This document shows positions 47,703 to 58,773 of a stretch of 64,000 nt of DNA, in pieces. The position numbers and the translations under genes were made by a program. The stretch is from the NCBI GenBank assembly GCA_030998225.1, contig JAPYXD010000754.1, positions 1,054,001 through 1,118,000 of the forward strand, in the 5' to 3' direction. The notes beneath the pieces were generated by a model. It did not search any database. It saw only the letters and a list, made by a program, of their open reading frames with translations, and had not been told where the DNA came from. The first letter of the stretch is position 1; every line of letters starts with the position of its first letter. Source of the stretch: Diplolepis rosae. Lineage: Eukaryota > Arthropoda > Insecta > Hymenoptera > Diplolepididae.

Positions 47703-48344
47703 CACAAAAATTAGACCTCAGGCAAAAACAGATAATTTTGCTTTCAAGAATAGCAATATTATTATTGAAGGGCTGTTTTGGAAGAGAGAAGATTATTTTA
47801 TATGAAAAAAATTTGAAACACAGAAAAATAATTTTATTAATACATTTTCTTTCTGACCCAACTTTTTTTCTTATTGCTTCTTATCAAATTTAAAAAAAAA
47901 TACGATTTTAATAAATTACAAATCACTTTTTCAAGAACAAGATTGCCTACAACTTAACCATTTCCAATTTTCGAAAATGAATAAATTATTATCAAATTCA
48001 GCAATTTTGTTTATGAAAATTTCGTTTTGGAAAATGTTTTTTAATGGTTTCAGCCATTAAAGAATTTATTTTTCAAAATCAGAAACGGTGAAGTTGTGGG
48101 ATCTTTTCTCTGAAAAAATGATTCATGATTTATTAGAATCGGATATAATTTTTTAAAATTTGATAAGAAGCAATAAGAAAAAAAGTTGGGTCAGAAAGAA
48201 AATTTATTAATAAAATTATTTTTCTGTGTTTCAAATTTTTTTCATATAAAATAATCTTTTCTCTTTCGAAATAGCCCTTTAGTAATAATATTGCTATTCT
48301 TGAAAGCAAAATTATCTATTTTTGCCTGAGGTCTAATTTTCGTG
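47703..48344. mobile_element. Palindromic MITE, 642 bp
   Basis: Ends CACAAAAATTAGACCTCAGG and its inverted partner CACGAAAATTAGACCTCAGG. The two halves pair with few mismatches for about 240 bp on each side and more weakly to the centre (near 48020). No coding capacity. Confidence 0.8.
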
Positions 48345-49521
48345 AATGAAAACAACCTTGAATCAAAAAGAAATTTAGTAACTTTGAGAAAATGTAATTC
48401 ACATCTACAATATTATAAAATTGATTTGAGCTTCCGAATCAAATTACAAGAAATAAACTTATATGTATGCGAAGAATATAAGACCGAGCGCGAAGCGCGG
48501 CGACCGAATCGCGCGCTCAAACTTGCGAACAATGAGAATGTGCCCCCAAGGCGGGCAGATTTTTGGGATTATCATTATGAAATAAAACATTACGAACATA
48601 AAAAGTCTCTCCGAGGATATATTCTGCCTAGAATCAGTCTGACTGATCTACCTACCATTTGAACAAAGGAATTTTTCCATAACCATGGTGACATATTATT
48701 GCAAACTATTCGCTTTCCCTCTAAACCATAAATTACTAATCATTTTACCATTGGGATGTCTGGATGCAAATATTCACGAATGAAAATTGGGAAATTATTG
48801 CCAATGCTGAAGAAAGATTAATTTTACGACACATGCTGGTGAAATAGGTAACCGGTAGCAAAAAACAATTAAATTCAATTTTTATTTCAGGATGAACTTT
48901 AAATGAGCCAGTTAGCGAGGAAAAAGGGTAAAAAATAAAAAAGTTTGGTCTGGTTTAGCTGGTACTCGTCTCGTAATTACCTCATAGCGTGCACAGTACC
49001 TCAAAAGTGCTTGTCTAGGGCAACTGTAACTACACAGACGCGTTATTTAAAGTGAGGAGGGAGGAGAGTTGAAAGAGAAGGATGGTCTGGACGTTGAAGG
49101 ATGATGCTTAGTTCTAAGATTATAACTAGCACCTTTGTAATTCTAAAATCGGTTTACAGTTGCAATACTTAAGGGCATATATATCAAGTGAGTAACATGT
49201 TCAAGAAAAGTATTTTTGTTCATAATATGCGTAAAGTTCGTCTTCACACATCGTTTTTCATGTGTAAATTTTTTTTTACGCATAATGTGTGTAAAGTCAA
49301 CATTTTGAAAATTTTGAAAATTGAAGTTAATAATTTTAGAAATAATAATAATCTATCAACATGAAAAAATATTATAAAACGATGATGATAAAAATGAGTC
49401 AAAGCATCAAAATTCTTAACAATGATTATAATGAAAGTCTTTACTTTTTTTACCTTTTTGTGTATGACAACGTTTTTCGTATCTCGTATAATTCAACTGG
49501 AAAATGGAATTAGAACATTTA
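48345..49521. other. Unassigned DNA
   Basis: Contains a 106-codon plus frame (48342-48662) across a G+C-rich patch with GAGCGCGAAGCGCGGCG near 48486. This is not convincing as a gene. A G/A-rich patch lies at 49050-49100. Otherwise AT-rich. Confidence 0.4.
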
Positions 49522-50175
49522 CAGTACCAGTCAGAATTGTGAGACCACCTGTTTTTCGATAATTGCTTAAATTATCCTAATTTGAATTATGTAAGTGAGA
49601 AAATGTGTTCTTATAATTAAATTCAAAGCTATCAAAATTCTTTATAAAATAAGCCCAGCATGAATTCGTTTTGATAAATTTTGAATTTTGCTGAGAAAAA
49701 CAGTTTTATAAGATATATAAAACATATAATCATGAATTTTGTATTGAACTTCCTTAAAATATATATTCATATAATCTTTATTATGATTTATCTATAGATG
49801 AAATGTTTTCGAATTTTCCTTACTTTTTTGTTACAATTTCAACTCTTTGCATTATGCAAAAAAAAAATTATAGATTTATAATGACAATTTAATGCGATTT
49901 TGTAGAATCTCAGCTCTCAAATTAGCCTAAGAACATTAAAAAATGTTAATTGTTTCGAAAGTTATTTAAAATTTAAGAAAACATTGAAATTTTTTTTTTT
50001 TTCAACAACTTCTTCAAAATTTAACGAAACGAATTCATTCCAGACTAAATTTAAAGATAATTTTGATGGCTTTCACATTACTAAGAGTACAAATTTCATC
50101 ATTTACAGAATTGAAATTAAGATAATTTAAGCAATCATCGAAAAACAGGTGGTCTCACAATTCTGACCGGTAGTG
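49522..50175. mobile_element. Palindromic Tc1-like MITE, 654 bp
   Basis: TIR CAGTACCAGTCAGAATTGTG against (inverted) CACTACCGGTCAGAATTGTG, continuing through GAGACCACCTGTTTTTCGAT, with TA at 49520-49521 and 50176-50177. Homology between the arms extends almost to the middle, so transcripts would fold into one long hairpin. No coding capacity. Confidence 0.88.
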
Positions 50176-50272
50176 TACTTTTTTCAAGTTTCAACATACT
50201 GTAACTTTTCTAACTTTGGTTTAATCGAAAAATGCAATGAGGATAATTGGTAGACATTTAAGAAATATCAGA
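50176..50272 (-). repeat. Dispersed repeat R1, copy 3 (inverted, partial)
   Basis: CTTTTTTCAAGTTTCAACATA and CTAACTTTGGTTTAATCGAA are the inverted counterpart of the 3-prime half of copy 1 at 47000. Confidence 0.7.
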
Positions 50273-50279
50273 TAGATAC

Positions 50280-50885
50280 GATCTCAGCTATCTCACGGAC
50301 TTTCACTTTCGGGTCATTCAAAACAATATCATGGATTTTATTGATCATTTCTGGGGTAATGATCTCATTTGGACGACCTGGACTTGGTATGGTTTCTGTG
50401 CTCGTACGCAGTAGCGATTTAAGAAATTGTGTTTCTTCTTATAAAGCGTGAAAAACAAAGGAAAGAAAGAGGGGCGGCCACCCTCCCTCTTTCCTTTGTT
50501 TCGCATGTCTTAGAAAAAGACACACGATTCCTTAATCCATCACTGCTCGTACGACCACAACAAAATTTGGTGAACCACTCCTTACGACGGAGCAGAGTCC
50601 GAATAATATTTATCGAGCTCGGCCTTGGTTTCTGATGAGGTTTTTCCTCGCAAAAAGTATTGTTTAATCAACACACAAAATTCACTTCTTTCCATCTTTG
50701 CGAAAAATTCAGAGGTTTATTGCTTTTGAACACTGTAACTTGTAAACTAATGGATGGATTTGACTCAAATTTTGACAGAAAAGGTTTGAAGGATGGAACT
50801 AGTCAGCAATGATAGCCATTTGTTATTAGTGTCGACCTTTCATTGAAATATCACGTCAACATCGAATACCCTAGTATTATAATAA
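50280..50885 (-). pseudogene. Mariner M3-family remnant, N-terminal half
   Basis: On the minus strand, from about 50697: ERSEFCVLIKQYFLRGKTSS, ETKAELDKYYSDSAPS, a stop, then WFTKFCCGRTS in a shifted frame. A stretch without match follows, then RPNEIITPEMINKIHDIVLN and KVREIAE, ending at 50280. The end part is almost the same DNA as 44467-44640, so it belongs to the M3 subfamily. Only the DNA-binding half of the transposase remains, and 50710-50885 matches the upstream DNA of M3. Confidence 0.8.
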
Positions 50886-51766
50886 TATTTGTGCCACTAG
50901 CAATTTCCTATACATCACCGGACCTGAAACTGCTCCCTAAGTTTCTCCGATTTGCTGTGTATCAATATTTAATTTTTTCAATGAAAAAACTCATAATGAT
51001 TAAATATTTATAATTTATTATGATTATTGCAGATGTTATTTAACGCATTTAACGTCTTGTATTTTTGATAAATAAAGTTTCGAATTTATCATGATTTGTT
51101 TATTTTATTTTATGACTTACGATCTGACTATCGTTTCGTAATAAATGCCTACATGCTTCAATGTACAAATAAGTATTCTCATAATTCGCGATACGTGTAT
51201 TTTGAAATCAGGCTGAGAAAATATAGAGTATCATAAATATTACTCATACCGCTTATGTAACTTGTAAATAGATTAGTAAACAGGTTAAACAATTTTTGTA
51301 TAGAAAATTTTTAACTCATATTATACCTCTGACGCAAGTTATTATTATAAAACAAGAGTTTAAATACTTTGAAATAATCTGATGTACATTGAAGTACCCT
51401 TAAGTGCCTTAAAATATCCTGACGTACCTTGGAATATCCTAAAGTCACTTGAGCTAAAGCACATTCAGCGGAAATTTTTTATTGAAATTATTATGAATTC
51501 TGATTGGCTGCATTTGAATTTGGCGATGTTATTTTAAAACCAGATGTGTTTTAAGTCTTATGATTTTTCTGTAACATAACAATTCGGTGAAGTGGAAATT
51601 GAGAGAAATGGTAATTCGGAAATATAAACATTATGACAAATAATAATTGGGATAAATAAAAATTAGTTTGAATAATGTTTTTGTAATACTAAAATTAAGT
51701 CAAATAATGATTCAGAGAAATAAAAATTAAAAACATGGTTATTTGGTAATATTAACATTAGATTAT
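50886..51766. other. AT-rich DNA, no gene seen
   Basis: No exon or element ends recognised. Confidence 0.5.
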
Positions 51767-53048
51767 CCCGTGTGGAAATCGAACCCGAAAACTGATCGAG
51801 ATCCGGACGGATAGCCATAGTTGTAACCGGGAACCGGTCGGGCTATCCGACCAGGAACCCGCCAGAAACGTCACGCTGGTTTGGTTTGGCTTTCTTCGTT
51901 CACTCTGTCAATCTTTGGCATTGCCTAGGACAATGCTCAGAGCGCTGTCAAAACATTTAAAAACTCACTCAATCCGCTTCGAATATGCTTCGGACACTGA
52001 ACACTGTTACCCACTTCGTACACAATCCACAGGGGCACACGCGTAATCCACAAGCCTTTCTTCATGAAGAGAAAAGTAACGGCACGTTTCACTGTCCTGT
52101 CGAGGATCCCTCTTGTTGCCAAGGGTGAAATGTGATTAAATCTCCTCCATTTTAAACAAAAACCCAAAGGGAAGTCCCATAAATAAACATCCCAACCGAA
52201 TGTCGTGGGAGAGGGTAATTAATTTTGATATCTGCTCGAAGTTAACCTTAAAGGTCAGTGCAGAGCCTACTAAGATAAGTAAACGAACACAAAAGAAAAC
52301 AAATGACAAAGACCGCGCTTTCGCTAAATGGTTCAAAGCACCTGACACATGCCCTTAAGGGAAACTACTGGGTAACATCTTTGAAAATTTTTAAAAATTT
52401 GTAAACATCATATTGGTTCACCCTGGCGAAAGTTCCGGATTGAAATTGATTCCGAATTAATCCGCACTATTCCGAGCCATTCCGGAATCTGATTCCGAAC
52501 TAAACCAAGTTATTCCGAATGACTCCAAAGCAAATTTTCAATCCGAATCAACCCGAAGCCAATTCAAAATCAATCTGAAATTTCAATCTGAATAAATCCG
52601 GTCAATTTCAGATTCATTCGGATCCATTTGGATCGAAAGTTTGGACTGATTCGGATTGGTCGGATTCATTCGGATTAAGAGTTCGTATTGATTTTAAATG
52701 GGCCTCTGATTAATACGAATTGCAACTGGCTTCGGATTATTTCGGAATGAATAGGATTGGTTCAGAAACAAATTTCTGAATGGGTCGCATTGGTTTGGAA
52801 TAAATTACCAATCAGAGACTTTCGCCAAGGTACTTGACTAGTGCCCGACTAGTTCCCGGGCAGTTTCTGACAATTAACTTAATCCTGGGTTGATTCCCCG
52901 GTTCCCGACTTGACCCGGTCTGATCACGAGTCAACCCGTACGATTCCCATCCAGTTCCCGGCCATGCAATACGGCCCGAGTTTGCCCGACAGGGATCCGA
53001 CCAGAAACCTTTTTTCAATGGGGCTAACCGGGGCAATTTCTACACGGG
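51767..53048. mobile_element. TIR element of 1.28 kb (CCCGTGTRGAAAT ends)
   Basis: Left end CCCGTGTGGAAATCG and inverted right end CCCGTGTAGAAATTG. Both terminal regions are unusually G+C-rich with ACCGGGAACCGGTCGGGC and TTCCCGG/CCCGAC words. It contains a nested MITE at 52420-52831. The reading frames 51937-52167 and 52136-52348 (minus) have no recognisable domain. Target duplication not determined. Confidence 0.65.
52420..52831. mobile_element. Nested MITE built of TCCGAAT/ATTCGGA words
   Basis: Ends ACCCTGGCGAAAGT and inverted ACCTTGGCGAAAGT. The left half is a run of TTCCGAAT-type words and the right half the complementary ATTCGGAT words, so the element is both low-complexity and globally self-complementary. 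No coding capacity. Confidence 0.7.
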
Positions 53049-53474
53049 ATGTGATGAATCGGAAATATAAAATTTAGAGCAATTGGTAAAATGGTTATAT
53101 GAATTTCGGTAAATAAATTTTGGGAAATATAGAATTTGGGGAGTATTCATGCGCCCCATTTTACAAATGTGTAGAAATTCTTTAGGTTGAGGATTTACCA
53201 ATTTGAAATAAATTTTTCAAATTAAAATGAACTCGTGAAATATGTAAAATCTAACATCAAAAAGTAGGAATAAGAACAGACAACAAAATTTGATAATTTT
53301 TTATTTCAGAATCAAAAATCACCACGACAATAGTTTGGTACTGATTATTATTTTCATCTTGAAGCAAAATAATTTTATATTCCACTCTAAAAGAACATTA
53401 TTTTACGCTTCGATGGTTTGATATCAGTGATAAATTAAGCAAACATTCTTACATAACAAAAAGGTGGAATCTTT

Positions 53475-53519
53475 TATATAAATCCCAGCAATTCGTCTGA
53501 AATATCTTACAGTTGATCA
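53475..53519 (+). promoter_or_regulatory. Putative core promoter of the signal-peptide exon
   Basis: TATATAAA at 53475-53482 lies about 90 bp upstream of the start codon at 53567. An initiator-like TCAGTG sits at 53517-53522; it is a little farther from the TATA box than usual, so the start site may lie between about 53505 and 53519. Confidence 0.4.
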
Positions 53520-53566
53520 GTGTGTAATGTAATAATCTATGTTAGCTGTGGTTCTACTAAGTCAAC

Positions 53567-53624
53567 ATGAAGATCGTGTCTATAACGTTAACGTGTATCT
53601 TTATATCCATCACTATAGCTTTTG
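53567..53624 (+). CDS. Signal-peptide exon of a secreted protein (probable serine protease homologue, exon 1)
   Basis: ATG at 53567 begins MKIVSITLTCIFISITIAF, a clear secretory signal peptide: one Lys, a hydrophobic core, then a small residue. It stops at a splice donor (G|GTAATT, 53625). The exon ends one base into a codon. The acceptor TTTACAG at 56171 restores the frame into the 56172 exon and gives Gly at the joint, which is why the two are linked here. The intron of 2.5 kb contains two TIR elements. The TATA box upstream supports a transcription start. The link to exon 2 rests only on phase and proximity. Confidence 0.6.
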
Positions 53625-53649
53625 GTAATTATCATAATAAATTTCTTTC

Positions 53650-53835
53650 TGAAAATAGATTTTTTTGTAAAAATCCAAAATTCCAATACTGGTTTCTGAT
53701 AGTGCTCATAAAATTCTACTGATTATCCTAATAACATTTTTCAATTAAACTAAAATTAGAAAATTTACAGTATGTTAAAACTTGAAAAAATTTTACTACT
53801 TGAAGATCTACAAATTTGAAAAGCAAAATTTTTTC
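53650..53835 (+). repeat. Dispersed repeat R1, copy 2
   Basis: Same order of shared blocks as 47000-47250 (AAATTCCAATACTGGTTTCT, CAGTATGTTAAAACTTGA, AGATCTACAAATTTGAAA). Confidence 0.75.
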
Positions 53836-53846
53836 ATAAGCTGTAA

Positions 53847-55049
53847 GGTAAAAACACCAATAGCCGGACAGTACCCAATAGCCGGATAGAGCCATGACTT
53901 TTTCTCAAAATTAGAAATTTATGAATCACTTATCGCAATTTGGTGTACCTTATACATACCTCGAAACGTACACTTAAAAATACTGAAAAATTTGTTGAAT
54001 TAGAAATTAAAACTTCGCCAAGAAAAAAAAGTTTCTCTACTGAAGCACAAGGCTGGTCGAAATGTAGCGAAATCTGCTCTATAAACTAATTGACGCGTTG
54101 TCTTTGTTAAGCAAAAAACATTTACATTTACCTTCATTTGTCATTTTAATACGTGTTACACTAAAGTCAAATGCTTTATATGAACCATAATATTTTTTAA
54201 AATTATAAAACATTTTCCGTTAATTAAATATTTTAAATCCGGTTATTAGGTCAATGAATATTCGTTTTGCCTAATAACCGAACGCGTGTCCGGCGTTACA
54301 TTGCACTGCTTTTTGAGGAAGAAACAGGAAGAGACAAAGAAAAAAGAAGCTACACTAAAAAACAAAACAAGAACAGAAAGAGAAAAAAGAAGCTGTATTA
54401 AAGAAAAAGCAGGAACAGCAAGAAAAAAGAGAAGCCACGTTAAATGGAAATCAAAAGCAGAATCAAAAGAAAAAATCTTTCAAAAGAAAGAAAGAAGAAT
54501 AAAACAAAAAACCAGCAAAAAAACGAAGAAGCAGAAGTGTTAAATAAATATTTTATTTTGTAAATGTAAAGCAAATTTCATAGAAAAAAAATTGGCAAAA
54601 TAAATTAAACTTATTCAATAGACCTCAAAAGAATGAAGTTCATTAACAATTCTATTTGAAAAATCTTTTCAATATTTTTTTTTTTACAAGCGTAGATCTA
54701 AAAAATGTTTCCGTAAATATTTCCCAGTGTTTATCATGCTTAAAAAGTGTCAAATCCATATCAATGAAATTATAATATTCTCTTGTCCGAGTATTGGTGC
54801 AGCGCTGACCGGCTATTAGATCAACTCACTTTTCCCGTTCGGCAATTGGCTCCAGAGCATTATTTAATGAAGAGAATTATTAAAATGGATTATTCAGACT
54901 TAACACAACTCTGGACTTTTTGTTATGGTAGGGAGGACACATACATGAAAATAATAGCGGCAATTCTAGATTCCGCATCACATTTAGAAGGATTAATACA
55001 ACAAATTGAATGACATTTCCTTAGACGTCCGGCTATTGGTGCTTTTACC
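53847..55049 (+). mobile_element. TIR element with Lys-rich ORF remnant (pogo/Tigger-like?)
   Basis: Ends GGTAAAAACACCAATAGCCG and inverted GGTAAAAGCACCAATAGCCG. Inside, 54286-54543 encodes a Lys/Glu-rich tail (FLRKKQEETKKKEATLKNK, then repeated KKRS/KQKTSKK). This resembles the basic coiled C-terminus of pogo/Tigger transposases, with the catalytic domain absent. A second frame, 54783-55013, has no recognisable family. CCGGCTATTAG words recur internally near 54240 and 54810. The assignment is by composition and position only. Confidence 0.5.
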
Positions 55050-55099
55050 TGATGTATATTTTTCTTTTCAATTTTAGAAAATACTATTGAAAATCGATA

Positions 55100-55649
55100 C
55101 ACTGACAGATTTTTCGTTAGAGTAAATCATAAAAACGAATTATATTTTAGTCTGATATCCTTCCAAAATGAGTCGAACATGGCTTACGCATCAGATATTG
55201 ATATAATGGTTTTCATGAGGCAAAGTTAATATTTTCGTTTGAATAAATGGAATATATGTTCTACTTACTGTTATAAAACCTACGAGAATTTGAAATTCAC
55301 TATACCATAGTTGCGAGGCGAATCAAAGAATATGTGAATCTGAAAACCACTATATGAAAAATCACTCACTACATCAAAAGATCTGACCTTTAGAAGTGAT
55401 GGCTCCGCACTAAAAATTCTTGTGTTTTTTTCTAACGCGTGCAAAACAAAAGGAAGATAGAGAAGCTGTGGCATTGAGAAGAGGGGATGTTTCAGTGGAA
55501 ACACACACACAAATATTATTATCATACCTTATTTATATTCACATATATTAATATCTGATACGTAAACCCTACATGCCTCATTTTGAAACGATTTCATACT
55601 AAAATATAATTCATTTTTGTGATTTACTCTGACAAAAAGCCTCTCAGTG
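55100..55649. mobile_element. Palindromic element with CACTGACAG/CACTGAGAG ends, 550 bp
   Basis: Left CACTGACAGATTTTTCGTTA and inverted right CACTGAGAGGCTTTTTGTCA continue into shared AGAGTAAATCA, ATTATATTTTAGT and TCAGATATT blocks for more than 100 bp. TA precedes the left end; the right flank is CA, probably mutated. It contains the GCAAAACAAAAGGA...CAGTGGAAACAC motif shared with 41100 and 61262. Related copy: 60707-61652. Confidence 0.75.
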
Positions 55650-56171
55650 CATATAAATATGTTTTGTGATCTGAATATAAAAACACGTGTTTATGTGGTA
55701 TGAGATAAAAATTAAAGACAAAGTTTCAAACCGCGGACAAAACTTTTACTGCGATAAAAAAGAAACGAAAGCAACGCGTAGCGCTATTCCAAGAGAGTGG
55801 CCGCCAATTCGACAGCGTGAGCGCGCATCAAGAATGGGGGTGGACAAGTTCGATTATCTAATATTTTTATATCTGACTTCTCTTATAATGATAGCACAAT
55901 ACGTTGTTCTCTTTTTTTATCCATACAGTAAGAGAGAGCTTTGTTCCCGAAAGAGGACAGTCTAAGGGTGTTCGCTGTAATAATTTAATTTAATTTCTTT
56001 TGCATATTAAAAGGTATTTGCATAAGTTACATTTTTCCGATAAATGCTTCTTCATGCAATATGTTTGCATTCATAAACATCAAGATCTAGATAAACTTTC
56101 CTATTAAGTGTCCTTTATTTAATTTCACTATTTTTAAACTTATATCTTGTTTTGTAGACATGAATTTACAG

Positions 56172-56839
56172 GCAAAAATATGAGTAACGTAAAAATTGAA
56201 AAAAATTACATATCTTTAAATATGTTTTTAATAGAACTGAATTCGACAAGGTTAACTCAGTTAAGCGGAAAAGTTTCTACATCAAGGACTACTGATAACC
56301 CAGCAATCAGGGAGCATATTAACCGGGAAAACGAAATCTCCTTCATTTCTTTCCGAAAGAATAATATTCATATGTGTGGCGGAGTTCGGCTTAATTATAA
56401 ACATGTTTTGAGTGTTGAAGTATGTACACGACTTTTTTCCGAGAACGTTAATGGGGTTTTCGCTTTGGCTTTAGTTATTAATGAAGCTTATCATATTGAA
56501 TTGCCTTTAAACATTCCAAGGACTCAACATCTTACTCTCGTAATAGTGAGTAGTTTTACACAAAATTCTTGCATAAAGTTCAAATTAGTTGGACCTTTTG
56601 TTTCATATCAGAAATTTCTAAAGCTGTCAAATTCTTTTAATGATGAAGAATATATTTTGTTTCAGTTGAAAGAATATAAAGAATCAGAATTTATAGCAGT
56701 GAGCCCTTTGTTAAAAGACTGTGCAAATCAAATAGAAAGTGGTGTGATATTAGGATGGGATCAGGTAAAGTACACGACCAAAAAAGATACTGAATCAATA
56801 CTGATTGTCATTTTTATGGAACGGACTATAAGTATTTGA
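56172..56839 (+). CDS. Serine-protease-like domain, exon 2 (catalytically defective homologue)
   Basis: With exon 1 this gives about 241 residues. From residue 73 it follows the chymotrypsin fold: EISFISFRKNNIHMCGG (CGG at 88-90), KHVLSVEVC (100-104) where active proteases have AAHC, NDEEYILFQL (176-185) where NDIALLKL stands, and GVILGWDQ (210-217) where SGWG stands. The catalytic His is replaced by Val, so it would be a non-catalytic homologue. The frame runs to TGA 56837-56839, 24 residues after GWDQ, too short for the GDSGGP half. A good donor (CAG|GTAAAG at 56765) sits right after GWDQ, so exon 2 may end at 56764 in phase 0 and a further exon may follow. None was found. If not, the protein is truncated. 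The reading frame is otherwise undamaged. Identification is by motif spacing only. Confidence 0.5.
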
Positions 56840-57182
56840 TAAAATCCCGATCGTTTTGAACCATTTAACGACGGGAAGTTGCTGAAACGGTAAATTTTGT
56901 GAAAAAAGCTAGTATGATAAGGGTTTCTGATGGTGTTTTTTTCGATTATTTAATCAAAGATTCGAAATTTAATATGGCTGATTCAATTTAGCCAACGACG
57001 GAAATGTTCAAAAAAGCAAATATCATTCAATACTCAAAAGACTCATACGCCTCTTGGAAAATCCCATAACAGGAACTATATAGAAAACTATGTAGGGAAA
57101 TATATCGGAAATTTTATGAGAAACTATGTGGAGAAATATATAGAAAACTACGAAGGAAACTGTATCGTAATTTTCCTATATA
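56840..57182. repeat. Degenerate GAAACTATRTAG repeats (left group)
   Basis: 57066-57180 holds repeated variants of GGAAACTATATAG/GAAACTATGTAGG. A similar group is at 58829-58945. The mariner M4 and the fold-back 58446-58773 lie between them, so both may have landed in one repeat-rich element. 56840-57060 shows nothing. Confidence 0.55.
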
Positions 57183-58439
57183 ACAGGGGTGTTAGTTGAA
57201 GTTTGCCGGTTTTTTCAATAAAGAAAACACTTAATTCTCAAGGGAATCTCAAAAAAATTTTATTCAAAGTATTGACCATTGGATTCTACACATTTTGCCC
57301 ATCTTTCAGGCAAATCATGGATACCATTCCAAAAAAACTTTTTCTCTTTCAAGGCAAACCATTCGACGAGCCATTTTTCGACTTCTTCAAAATTGGCGAA
57401 GCGCTGCTCTGCGAGTGAGTGTCCCATCGATACGAAAAGGTGATAGTCGGACGGGGCGAGGTCTGGAGAGTACGGCGAGTGCGATAATATTTCCCAATTC
57501 AATGCTTTTAATGTGTTCTTCACCACTTTAGCGGTATGAGACGGTGCGTTGTCATGTTGTAGGATAACTTTGCCATGTCTTCGGGCCCATTCCGGCCGTT
57601 TTTCGATCAACGCATGATTCAAATTGATAATTTGTTGTCGGTAGCGATCCGTATTCACCGTCTCACCAGGTTTTAATAACTCGAAGTACACCACACCACA
57701 CTGGTCCCACCAAACACAGAGCATTGTCTTACGGCCAAAGCGATTTGGTGAAAGCCATGATTGTTTCCGCTTCGGGTTCACGAAATAAATCCATTTTTCG
57801 TTCCCCGTGACAATTCGATGCAGAAAAGATTTCCTTTCGAACCGTTGAAGCAGCATTTCACAAATGGTTTTTCGATTTTCCATTTGTCTATCGTTCAGTT
57901 GGTGTGGTACCCATTTTCCATACTTTTGGATTTTTCCCATGGCTTTTAAACGTTGGCAAATTGCTCCTCGGGTCACATTTAGTGTTTGTGCCAATTGTTG
58001 TTGCGATTGGGTTGGGTCTTCATCCAATTACGCCTGCAATTCCTCGTCTTCCAACTTTTTCGCTGCACCAGGATGTTCATTGTCTGTTAAATCGAAATCT
58101 CCACTTTTAAATTGATGAAACCATGTCTCACATGTTCTAATCACTGGAGCATGTTCACCATAAGTTTCTACCAGCAATCGATGAGCTTCAACTGCTTTTA
58201 TCTTTTGATGAAATAAGAAAAGCAAAGAATGCCGCAAATGCGATTTACTTGGAACGAAACTCGACATATTCACTGAGGTAGACAACTATGATGCTATTAT
58301 TTTGGCAGAATGTAATTGTGTATTTTTGAAGGTTATTGTCCATAGAAAAATATGACATAGATGCCAAATCATAGAAATGTATACATATCTCTAGCGACAT
58401 CTATGAGTAAAACCGGAAAATTTCAACTAACACCCCTGG
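57183..58439 (-). mobile_element. Mariner M4, nearly complete, 1,257 bp
   Basis: Inverted termini CAGGGGTGTTAGTTGAA with CCGGTTTT inward, and TA at 57181-57182 and 58440-58441. Size and layout are those of an intact mariner. The transposase on the minus strand is described separately. Confidence 0.92.
57260..58267 (-). pseudogene. Mariner transposase (one stop, first catalytic Asp changed)
   Basis: DDE/D transposase. The likely start is ATG at 58267 (MSSFVPSKSHLRH); an in-frame ATG at 58285 is also open. The N-terminal helix-turn-helix region reads KAVEAHRLLVETYGEHAPV and WFHQFKSGDFDL. A single stop (TAA, 58028-58030) stands where family members read LQALLDED. The rest is open for 255 codons to the stop after SNGQYFE: WVPHQLND, FLHRIVTGNEKWI, MLCVWWDQCGVVYFELLKPG, LQHDNAPSHTA and HSPYSPDLAPSDYHLF. 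The first catalytic Asp of GDEKW is Asn (codon AAC at 57802-57800); the second and third Asp, in HDNAP and PSDYHLF, are present. So two point changes inactivate an otherwise full-length gene. Same subfamily as M1. Confidence 0.93.
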
Positions 58440-58445
58440 TATTTG

Positions 58446-58773
58446 TGACACGATCTGAAGAAAGACCCCTAAGCGGCCAAAAATCGATTCTCTGATTCTG
58501 AATGTTTTACGTAGATTCGAACTTGCTCTTTAAGATGGTATAGTTGAAAAAATTCCATCATTAATCTATTCAGTACAAGCGTTTAAACATTGTCGTTTGG
58601 GACAGCACTCGAGACTTCTCTCTTGACACGTACACACAATAGACCTCTACAAGTATGTGCAATGGAAAGAAAGAGAAATATCGGAAGAGTCTTATCGGCC
58701 CGTCGCCAATTCTCCTGCTTCTTTTCTAAAATTTACGTTTGGCCGCTCAGGGGTCTTTCTTCAGATCACGTCA
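58446..58773. mobile_element. TIR element, 328 bp (GATCTGAAGAAAGACCCCT)
   Basis: Left TGACACGATCTGAAGAAAGA and inverted right TGACGTGATCTGAAGAAAGA continue through CCCCT(A/G)AGCGGCCAAA, giving 36-bp TIRs. The internal 58600-58720 is G+C-richer. No gene. It begins five bases after the TA at the right end of M4. Confidence 0.75.

Larger units (their letters stand above)
53625..56171 (+). other. Inferred intron with two transposable elements
   Basis: GT...AG interval between the two proposed exons. It holds R1 copy 2, the pogo/Tigger-like remnant 53847-55049 and the palindromic element 55100-55649. The region 55690-55965 is open in one plus frame (92 codons) but shows no recognisable domain. 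Confidence 0.45.

Noticed and set aside
48342..48662. 106-codon plus frame across a G+C-rich patch
   Set aside because: Starts at the edge of a MITE and shows no recognisable family.
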